Part shown: positions 7,132 through 14,201 of the stretch, piece by piece | How the letters are laid out: each line of letters opens with the position of its first letter | How positions within the stretch are numbered: the stretch's first letter is position 1 | From: CAZDXJ01 sp964509475 | GTDB lineage: Bacteria; Pseudomonadota; Gammaproteobacteria; Methylococcales; Methylomonadaceae | Assembly (NCBI GenBank): GCA_964509475.1 | Contig: CAZDXJ010000052.1 | Coordinates: 1-17,076 of the forward strand | Direction of reading: 5' to 3' | DNA: 17,076 nt | The notes under the pieces: model-generated | Seen by the model: only the letters and a program-made list of their open reading frames with translations | Told to the model about the DNA's origin: nothing | Database searches by the model: none | Made by a program: the position numbers and the translations under genes

Positions 7132-7983
7132 TCAAGCACTGACCCGCACCTTGATTCCGAATTTTCGGATTTCCTCGGCCAATGCCTGCAGTACGGGTTC
7201 CGTACATTTCTCAAGTTGCGGTGCTTCGGGTTGTAATGACGGTCTTGCAATACTATAGAGCAAAACACCTTCCAGTTTCACATGGCGTAACACCTGCCGT
7301 AACAGCGTAAGATAACTTTCTGTCCCCGGATAAACTTGTTTATCAAAACTGAAAACACAAGTTTGCAGCCAGGTTGGACATAAGGACGCTGCGGTAATCA
7401 AATTATCAACATAATTGCGCTGGCCGATTACAGCATTGTTTATAATTTTTCGGCCTTCAACGCTTGCGCTGTCGAGCTTGAACCAAATCTTGCCGCGATG
7501 CTGTTCAAGCAAGCGTATGCCGGACTGGACATCCTGGCGATGTATCAGGCTGCCATTGGTAATCAACACCAATTCCGGGGCTTCAGGAATTGTTATCTGA
7601 TCGATAACTTCACCAACCGCTGCCACCAGCCGTTCAAAGTTTTTTACACTGGTTGGCTCACCATTACCTGAAAATGCAATGTCCTTGATTCTACGCTGAT
7701 GTTCGGGGATGGAAAAACGCTGATAAAAATCGCCATGCAACACCTGCTGTAAAAAATAGCGGAATTCATCCTGCAAAATATCCCAATCAACCTCCGGCGC
7801 TGCTCCCCGGCCGAGCTTTGGCACCTGACAGTAGATACAGCGCCAGTTACAGGCGTTATTGGTATTGACATTAATACCAATAGATAATCCGCCCGATCGC
7901 CTGGAAATGACGGGATAAACATATTTAAGACCGGCAATATTGCGATCATGATCAGCCGTTGTCAGTTTATATATCGTTTTCAT
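7132..7983 (-). CDS. Radical SAM protein of unknown substrate
   Basis: A 283-residue radical SAM enzyme. The cluster-binding motif C45-NWR-C49-IY-C52 (CxxxCxxC) should hold the [4Fe-4S] cluster that cleaves S-adenosylmethionine. FSGNGEPT, near residue 110, resembles the SAM-binding GGE-type motif, and LVLITNGSL fits a later strand of the barrel. The overall pattern recalls the COG0731 / wybutosine-synthesis-like group of stand-alone radical SAM proteins. No auxiliary cysteine cluster is evident near the C-terminus, so a SPASM domain seems absent. The start at 7983 has only a weak GGA about 11 bases upstream. It is transcribed away from the acyltransferase-hydrolase gene. Nothing nearby names a substrate, and I give no specific function. 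Confidence 0.85.
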   Translation of the reverse strand: MKTIYKLTTADHDRNIAGLKYVYPVISRRSGGLSIGINVNTNNACNWRCIYCQVPKLGRGAAPEVDWDILQDEFRYFLQQVLHGDFYQRFSIPEHQRRIKDIAFSGNGEPTSVKNFERLVAAVGEVIDQITIPEAPELVLITNGSLIHRQDVQSGIRLLEQHRGKIWFKLDSASVEGRKIINNAVIGQRNYVDNLITAASLCPTWLQTCVFSFDKQVYPGTESYLTLLRQVLRHVKLEGVLLYSIARPSLQPEAPQLEKCTEPVLQALAEEIRKFGIKVRVSA

Positions 7984-8239
7984 GTTTAAAAATATCCATA
8001 ACAGTCAATGACCTGAGAATCGACAACAGTTGCAGAAAGCCTGCATTCAGTCATTACCCGGTTACTTGAATTGACGGCGACATCCGCTGTATATGCGCTG
8101 TATATGTATTCATGGATATAAATAGTATATTGTTTGTTTAACGGGTAAAATCAGATTCAACATTTTTTCTCAAATTCCGTAATGAAAATGAAGTAACAAC
8201 GACAAATATAAACAGCTTATCAACCGGTTAAGGAAGAAC
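7984..8239. other. Divergent intergenic region between the radical SAM and acyltransferase genes
   Basis: These 256 bases must hold the promoters for both flanking genes. They are AT-rich from about 8107 on, with several TATA-like stretches (GGATATAAATAGTATATTG), but no -35/-10 pair stands out on either strand. The best plus-strand candidate is TTGAAT, 18 bases, TATATG, whose -10 lies inside the 11-bp duplication. A good ribosome binding site, AAGGAAG, precedes the plus-strand gene. No RNA gene is recognised. Confidence 0.5.
8085..8106. repeat. Exact 11-bp tandem duplication in the divergent promoter region
   Basis: CGCTGTATATG occurs twice head to tail without a spacer. The period is close to one helical turn, so a protein bound to both copies would sit on the same DNA face. 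Each copy contains TATATG, which could also act as a -10 box. It might be a regulator site or only a replication-slippage product. Confidence 0.6.
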
Positions 8240-10576
8240 ATGAGTCAAAAATCACTTTACGATTCGCAGTGGGATGATATCGACATCAACGCTTATGAAT
8301 GGTCGGTCAGGCTGTTCCGTTCGGTCAAAAAAGTACTGAGTGTCAATCTGAAGCTGCATGCAACCGATCAAGTCGAAAAAGGCGATATTTTTCTGTTCAA
8401 TCATTTCTCCCGCTTTGAAACGTTTATTCCACAATATCTGATTTACGAAAAAACCAATCGCTATAGCTGTGCCATCGCATCGGCCGAGTTTTTCAAAAAA
8501 GACACCGCATTGGCAAAATATTTGCGGCATGTCGGTGTATTTCCTCATAATCATCCACGCCTGTTTCCCATTCTGGCCGAACAAGTTTTTCGAGGCCGGA
8601 AGGTTATCATATTTCCTGAAGGCGGCATGGTAAAAGATCGTAATGTTGTTGATGAACAGGGACATTACCGGGTTTTCTCCCGAATCAGCGGCCAAAAACG
8701 CAAGCATCACACCGGCCCCGCCGTACTTGCCCAAGGCATCGAAACCTTCAAAGCGGCTATTCGCAACGCCTATCGCAGTAAAGATATCGAACGACTTCTC
8801 ACCTGGCAACAGCAGCTAAAACTGGAATCTCTGGAACAGCTGCTTATGGCAGCGATTAAACCGACCCTGATTATACCCGCCAACATTACGTTTTACCCGA
8901 TACGTTCTTCCGAAAACATATTACACCGGGGCGCCGAATTTTTTGCCGGCGATCTCAGCCTGCGCCAAACCGAAGAATTATTGATTGAAGGTAATTTAAT
9001 CCTTAAAGATACCGATATGGATATCCGTATGGGCCAGTCTATCGATGCCTACCAGGGCTGGTTTCGCTGGCATCATAATTTGGTCGATTCAATCACGCCC
9101 GAATTTGCAAGCCTCGATGAGCTTTTTGCGATGGGACAAAGTTCGGGAAAACTCAAACAACGCTTTTTAAGCTGGTATTTCAAACAAAACGCCAAAATAA
9201 CCCGTAATATTTACATGCAGGAAATTTATGCCAATGTGACGATTAATTTAAGTCATCTTGCTTCCACATTGATTATGTACTGTATTGGTAAAGGCCAAAA
9301 CGAAATCAATAAATGCAGGTTCTACAATACACTGTACCTGGCCATCAAATTGCTGCAAGACAATGACCGCATCAAGCTGCATCGCAGTCTGCTCAACCCG
9401 GAACAATACGGTGATTTAATCACTTGCCAAAATCCACGCTTCGAACATTTCATTTGTATTTCCGAACAAAGCGGATTGATTACCGTCGAGCAAGACATTA
9501 TCCGGTTTTTACCCAAACTGTGTCAGGAATATGATATTGACAGCATCCGCATGGAAAACCTGATCGCCGTATATGACAACGAAGCTGCGCCCATCCGGCC
9601 TGTTCTGGCAACCGTTATCAAGGCTTATAAAACCTCGGACTGTATAAGCCAGGACAAGATCGCCAAATGGCTGCTGGATGACCAGATCCGCGACTTACAA
9701 CTGAGTAAGAAGATTTATTCCGATCCCCGCTATGACGATATCAATCAGCTGGAAACAGCCACAGCCAATGCCGAACCTTTTCTGTTAAAACCCGAAAAAG
9801 CCAATGGCTGCGGTGTTTTATTGATTCATGGTCTACTCGCCTCGCCAGCGGAACTTATCGAATTCGGAAAACATTTATGCGCACAAGGCTATACCGTACT
9901 CGGTGTCCGCATCAAGGGACATGGCACCTCACCTTATGAACTCAAACAATGCGCCTGGGAAGACTGGTATGAATCGGTCAAAAAACAATTCCACATCCTC
10001 AAATTATTGGTGCCGCATTGTTTTGTCTGCGGATTTTCCACCGGCGGTGCCTTGGCCATTAAACTGGCAACCGATCAGCCTGAAAATATCGTCGGCGTCA
10101 TAGCGGTTGCGGTACCTTTTCGCTTCGTCGATGCGGCACTGATGCTGGTACCCTTATTGCACGGCGCCAATAAAATAATTGATTGGGTTTCCTCTTTCGA
10201 AGGTGTGAAACCTTTTATCGACAATATTCCCGAACACCCGGATGTCAATTATCACAACGCTCCAATCCGGGCTCTGTATGAATTACGCAGACTGGTTCAG
10301 GAAATGAATGAAACCTTGCCGAAACTGGATAAACCGGCATTGTTTGTGTTTGCCGATCAGGATCCAGTCGTTGCCCTGGACAGCTCGGAAGCACTGGTTG
10401 AAAGAATAACCACTTCCGGCTATTCATTGCAAATCGTGCAATCCGACCGGCACGGTATTTTAATGGAAAATCAGGGCGCTACCTGGCAGTTGATCAGCGA
10501 TTACCTGAGTCAACACATACCGGATCGCAACGCAAAAAATACAGGCAAACAATGTTTGCCAAAACAAAACTCTTGA
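8240..10576 (+). CDS. Fusion of PlsC-like acyltransferase and alpha/beta-hydrolase
   Basis: A 778-residue two-domain protein. Residues about 45-230 form a glycerolipid acyltransferase domain. FNHFSRFE has the family histidine (H55), but Glu60 replaces the Asp of the usual HX4D, and the FPEGG motif is at 125-129. Residues about 523-762 form an alpha/beta-hydrolase: LLIHGLLASP near the oxyanion hole, nucleophile elbow GFSTGG with Ser600, probable acid Asp708 (ADQDPV) and His738 (DRHGI). This part resembles carboxylesterase/monoglyceride-lipase types. Residues about 290-515 are not recognised. No signal peptide or clear membrane helix is seen. The ATG follows AAGGAAG at a good distance. It precedes the fad operon on the same strand by 155 bases. 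Joint transfer and release of acyl groups on lipids is inferred; the substrate is unknown. Confidence 0.85.
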   Translation: MSQKSLYDSQWDDIDINAYEWSVRLFRSVKKVLSVNLKLHATDQVEKGDIFLFNHFSRFETFIPQYLIYEKTNRYSCAIASAEFFKKDTALAKYLRHVGVFPHNHPRLFPILAEQVFRGRKVIIFPEGGMVKDRNVVDEQGHYRVFSRISGQKRKHHTGPAVLAQGIETFKAAIRNAYRSKDIERLLTWQQQLKLESLEQLLMAAIKPTLIIPANITFYPIRSSENILHRGAEFFAGDLSLRQTEELLIEGNLILKDTDMDIRMGQSIDAYQGWFRWHHNLVDSITPEFASLDELFAMGQSSGKLKQRFLSWYFKQNAKITRNIYMQEIYANVTINLSHLASTLIMYCIGKGQNEINKCRFYNTLYLAIKLLQDNDRIKLHRSLLNPEQYGDLITCQNPRFEHFICISEQSGLITVEQDIIRFLPKLCQEYDIDSIRMENLIAVYDNEAAPIRPVLATVIKAYKTSDCISQDKIAKWLLDDQIRDLQLSKKIYSDPRYDDINQLETATANAEPFLLKPEKANGCGVLLIHGLLASPAELIEFGKHLCAQGYTVLGVRIKGHGTSPYELKQCAWEDWYESVKKQFHILKLLVPHCFVCGFSTGGALAIKLATDQPENIVGVIAVAVPFRFVDAALMLVPLLHGANKIIDWVSSFEGVKPFIDNIPEHPDVNYHNAPIRALYELRRLVQEMNETLPKLDKPALFVFADQDPVVALDSSEALVERITTSGYSLQIVQSDRHGILMENQGATWQLISDYLSQHIPDRNAKNTGKQCLPKQNS
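10544..10560. repeat. Short perfect hairpin at the 3' end of the acyltransferase-hydrolase gene
   Basis: GGCAAAC, loop AAT, GTTTGCC: a 7-bp perfect stem inside the last codons of the gene, followed by an A-rich stretch. On the plus strand no T-run follows directly (TTTTTTT comes about 25 bases later), so it is not a canonical intrinsic terminator for this gene. It might still slow transcription or shield the 3' end. Confidence 0.35.
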
Positions 10577-10731
10577 TGCGCCCGTTTTTTTAATCCGGAG
10601 AATAAAATGTGCAACAATACAACATAAGCTAAATTTAATACGGTAGTTTGCAAATGATTTAGCATTTATCCTGAAAAGTGGAAAACAGGGTTGTTGTGTC
10701 ACCTTCATCTCAGATTTAAGGAGAGAACATT

Positions 10732-11874
10732 ATGAAAGAAGTCATATTGGCCGGTTATTGCCGATCGCCTTTCACACTCGCTCATAAAGGGGCTTTGCTT
10801 GATATTCGTCCGGATGACCTGGCCGCGCAGGTCGTCAAAGGGTTAATTGATAAAACCGCTGTCAACCCGGATGACATCGAAGACCTGATTTTGGGCTGTG
10901 CTTTCCCGGAAGCCGAGCAAGGCCTCAATGTCGCGCGATTGATCGTGCATTTGGCCGGATTACCGATCAGCGTTGCCGGCATGACCCTGAATCGCTTCTG
11001 CGGCTCCTCCATGCAAGCCATACACATCGCTGCCGGCGCCATACAAATGCAAGCCGGTGAAGTTTTTATTTGCGCCGGCGTTGAATCAATGAGCCGTATC
11101 CCGATGGGCGGGTTTAACTATATGCCCAATCCGCAACTCTATGCCGACTATCCCCAAGCCTATATGTCCATGGGGGAAACGGCGGAAAACCTGGCCAGGC
11201 TTTATCACATCGAGCGTAAACAACAAGAATCCTTTGCCCTGGAAAGTCACTACAAAGCCGCAGGCGCCGCCGAAAAGGGGCTGTTCAACGACGAAATTGT
11301 CGCTATCGAAATCCGGCAACGCAATACCGTACGACAGGATGGCTGCATCCGGCCGGATTCCACGCCAGAAGCCATGGCACAATTGCAACCGGCTTTCCGG
11401 GAAGATGGCAGCATCACCGCCGCAACCTCATCACCCTTGACCGATGGTGCCGCTGCAGTACTGATTTGCAGTGAACAATACGCCGACCGCAACGGCCTGA
11501 ACAAATTGGCACGCATTAAATCCACTGCGGTATCCGCCTGCGCTCCGGAAATTATGGGTATCGGTCCGGTCAATGCCAGCCGCAAAGCCCTGCAACGCGC
11601 CGGCTTGCAATTGGACGATATGGATATCGTGGAATTGAACGAGGCCTTCGCCGCGCAGTCCCTGGCCGTATTACAGGATCTGCCCATCGCCGCCAATAAA
11701 TTGAATATCGACGGAGGCGCCATTGCCCTCGGCCATCCACTGGGAGCCACCGGCGCCCGCATTACCGGCAAGGCCGCCAGCCTTTTACAACGAGAAAACA
11801 AACAATATGCCCTGGCCACCCAATGTATCGGTGGCGGCCAGGGCATTGCCACGGTACTGGAGGCCGTATCATGA
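10732..11874 (+). CDS. fadA: Acetyl-CoA acyltransferase (thiolase, beta-oxidation)
   Basis: A 380-residue thiolase that should cleave 3-ketoacyl-CoA with CoA, the last step of fatty-acid beta-oxidation. The acyl-accepting Cys90 lies in NRFCGSSMQ. His335 is in ALGHPLGATGAR, and the second catalytic cysteine, Cys365, is in CIGGGQG. VELNEAFAAQ is the conserved segment before them. The length is close to FadA (387 in E. coli), and all key residues are present. The ATG follows AAGGAGAG at normal spacing. Its stop codon overlaps the next start as ATGA, which implies translational coupling. The neighbours make a catabolic role likely; the sequence alone does not exclude a biosynthetic acetyl-CoA acetyltransferase. 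The 155-base upstream spacer holds a 7-bp inverted repeat (GCTAAAT/ATTTAGC, 10628-10663) and no confident promoter. Confidence 0.93.
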   Translation: MKEVILAGYCRSPFTLAHKGALLDIRPDDLAAQVVKGLIDKTAVNPDDIEDLILGCAFPEAEQGLNVARLIVHLAGLPISVAGMTLNRFCGSSMQAIHIAAGAIQMQAGEVFICAGVESMSRIPMGGFNYMPNPQLYADYPQAYMSMGETAENLARLYHIERKQQESFALESHYKAAGAAEKGLFNDEIVAIEIRQRNTVRQDGCIRPDSTPEAMAQLQPAFREDGSITAATSSPLTDGAAAVLICSEQYADRNGLNKLARIKSTAVSACAPEIMGIGPVNASRKALQRAGLQLDDMDIVELNEAFAAQSLAVLQDLPIAANKLNIDGGAIALGHPLGATGARITGKAASLLQRENKQYALATQCIGGGQGIATVLEAVS

Positions 11875-14186
11875 ATATCAACAAAGTCGCCGTTATTGGC
11901 GCCGGAGTCATGGGCGCTAATATTGCCGCGCATATTGCAAATGCGGGTATTCCGGTGCGGCTGCTGGACATTGTTCCGGAAGACGCAACCAATCGCAATA
12001 TAATTGCCGAACGGGCCATACGAAAACTGCAAAAAACGGATCCACCCGCGTTGATGCGTAAAAAAAACGCCCGTTTAATCACCCCCGGCAATATCGAGGA
12101 TGATCTTGAACAACTGCGTGATGTGGACTGGGTCATTGAAGCGATTGTTGAAAATCTGGATATAAAAAAGGCTTTATATAAAAAATTACACCCTCTCTGC
12201 CCGGACAACACTTTGATTTCATCCAATACATCAACCCTGCCCCTGCATCTCCTGGTCGCCGATCTGCCCGATGAATTTCAGCTTCGTTTCATGATTACCC
12301 ACTTTTTCAATCCGCCGCGTTATATGCGTTTATTGGAATGGGTTAAAAGTCCTGTAACCCGGCCGGAGCTGATTGACGGACTGACCCGGTTTGCCGACCT
12401 GTCCCTGGGTAAAGGCTGCGTACAATGCAAGGACACGCCCGGATTCATCGCCAACCGTATCGGTGTTTACTGGTTGCAATTCGGTGTGCTGGAGGCGTTT
12501 AAAAGAGGCCTGAGCGTCGAAGAAGCCGATGCCGTCATGGGCGTGCCATTAGGTATCCCGAAAACCGGTGTATTTGGTTTGCTGGATTTAATCGGCCTGG
12601 ATTTGATGCCGCTTATTCTGGGCAGCATGCAACAAAACCTTGTTGCCGGTGATGCACTGCAAAAAATCAGTGCAATACCCGGGTTTGTCAAAACCATGAT
12701 CGAAAGCGGTTATATTGGCCGCAAAGGTAAAGGTGGTTTTTACCGTTTGAACAAACGCGACGGCAAACGTATCAAAGAGTCCAGGAGCCTGCTCACCGGC
12801 ATCTACCGGCCCAGTGAGAAACCGGATTTGCCGAACCTGCAGCTGGCGGCAAAGAGTTTGCCCGAGTTTTTTGAATACGATGACAAAACCAGCCGCTACG
12901 CCTGGCAGGTCATGTCCCATACGCTGGTCTACGCGGCCGGGCTGATACCGGAAATTGCCGATGATCTGACCGCCATCGATCAAGCCATGCGTCTGGGTTT
13001 TAACTGGAAACACGGTCCTTTTGAACTTTACGATCGCATCGGTCCCCGCTGGTTCAACGACAAACTCAGTGAAGAAGGCCGGGATATCCCGGAACTTTTG
13101 CAAAACGCCTTGCCCTGTTATAAAAACGAAGGCGGCACATTTTTTTATATCGACCGATCAGGTCTTTATCAAAAGTTCCCCAAAAAATCCGGCCTGCTGC
13201 ATTTATCCCATATCAAAAAGCAACGTCCGCCCGTACTCAGCAATGCTTCAGCCAGTTTGTGGGATATTGGCGATGCTGTTTGTTGCCTGGAATTCCATTC
13301 CAAAATGAACACCCTGGACATGGCCACGATGGAGCTGTTGCAGCAAAGTATCGACCGCGTTCAGAACGAATTTGCCGCCCTGGTCATTTACAATGAAGGC
13401 GAGCATTTTTCCGCCGGTGCCAATCTCAAATTATTGCTCGATGCTATTAACAAACAAAATTGGAACACAATCGAAACCCTGCTGACGACCGGACAACAAA
13501 CCTACCAGGCGATAAAATACGCGTCCTTTCCGGTTGTCGGTGCGCCTTCCGGCCTGGCCCTGGGCGGTGGTTGTGAAATCTTGTTGCATTGTGATGCCGT
13601 TCAGGCCCATGCCGAACTTTATATGGGGCTGGTTGAAGTCGGTGTCGGCCTGATTCCTGCCTGGGGGGGCTGCAAGGAATTTTTGCATCGCTGTTTGCAA
13701 CAAAAAAAACGTCCTGGCGGGCCCATTCCGCCATTGGTCAAAGCTTTTGAAACCATCGGCATGGCCAAGGTCTCAAAATCCGCATTTGAAGCACAAGACA
13801 CACTCTTTCTGAGTCCATCCGATGCGATAACAATGAACCGGGATCGCCTGTTAGCCGATGCCAAACAAAAAGCCCTGGCCCTGCAGGTCAATTATTCCCC
13901 GCCCGGACAATCCGATTTTCCGCTACCGGGTAAAACCGCCTATATCATGATGAAGATGGCCGGCAAGGCTCTGCGTTTAACCGGAAAAATAAGCGATTAT
14001 GACCTGGAAATCGCCCAGCAACTCGCCCATGTACTCAGCGGTGGTTCCTGCGTCAGTCACAAACCGCTCGCTGAAGCCGATGTTCTGGCATTGGAGAGGG
14101 AGGCCTTTGGGCATCTGGTCAAACAAAAACAAACCGTGCAGCGGCTGCAATATATGTTGAAAACTGGCAAACCATTACGTAATTAA
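11871..14186 (+). CDS. 3-hydroxyacyl-CoA dehydrogenase / enoyl-CoA hydratase, FadN-type order
   Basis: A 771-residue bifunctional beta-oxidation enzyme. The NAD-binding 3-hydroxyacyl-CoA dehydrogenase part comes first: GAGVMG at 10-15, SSNTST at 117-122, catalytic His144 in THFFNPPR paired with Glu156, and Asn195 in GFIANR. A second dehydrogenase C-terminal-type segment follows at about 335-400 (YAWQVMSH... GFNWKHGPFELYDRIG). The crotonase-fold hydratase is C-terminal: HFSAGANL at 512-519 and GLALGGGCEI give the oxyanion hole, and both catalytic glutamates, Glu569 and Glu589, are present. In classical FadB the hydratase comes first; this order matches Bacillus FadN-type proteins. The ATG at 11871 overlaps the thiolase stop by 4 bases and has GGAGG upstream. 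It acts on the products of FadE and supplies the thiolase. Confidence 0.93.
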   Translation: MNINKVAVIGAGVMGANIAAHIANAGIPVRLLDIVPEDATNRNIIAERAIRKLQKTDPPALMRKKNARLITPGNIEDDLEQLRDVDWVIEAIVENLDIKKALYKKLHPLCPDNTLISSNTSTLPLHLLVADLPDEFQLRFMITHFFNPPRYMRLLEWVKSPVTRPELIDGLTRFADLSLGKGCVQCKDTPGFIANRIGVYWLQFGVLEAFKRGLSVEEADAVMGVPLGIPKTGVFGLLDLIGLDLMPLILGSMQQNLVAGDALQKISAIPGFVKTMIESGYIGRKGKGGFYRLNKRDGKRIKESRSLLTGIYRPSEKPDLPNLQLAAKSLPEFFEYDDKTSRYAWQVMSHTLVYAAGLIPEIADDLTAIDQAMRLGFNWKHGPFELYDRIGPRWFNDKLSEEGRDIPELLQNALPCYKNEGGTFFYIDRSGLYQKFPKKSGLLHLSHIKKQRPPVLSNASASLWDIGDAVCCLEFHSKMNTLDMATMELLQQSIDRVQNEFAALVIYNEGEHFSAGANLKLLLDAINKQNWNTIETLLTTGQQTYQAIKYASFPVVGAPSGLALGGGCEILLHCDAVQAHAELYMGLVEVGVGLIPAWGGCKEFLHRCLQQKKRPGGPIPPLVKAFETIGMAKVSKSAFEAQDTLFLSPSDAITMNRDRLLADAKQKALALQVNYSPPGQSDFPLPGKTAYIMMKMAGKALRLTGKISDYDLEIAQQLAHVLSGGSCVSHKPLAEADVLALEREAFGHLVKQKQTVQRLQYMLKTGKPLRN

Positions 14187-14201
14187 AGGGGGGAAAAGCT
14201 C

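Noticed and set aside
10544..10560. The GGCAAAC/GTTTGCC hairpin as the terminator of the acyltransferase-hydrolase gene
   Set aside because: It lies within the coding region and no T-run follows directly. It is kept only as a hairpin.
11250..12032. A 260-codon minus-strand frame
   Set aside because: It is antisense to the thiolase and dehydrogenase genes with all their catalytic motifs. It has no recognisable domain.
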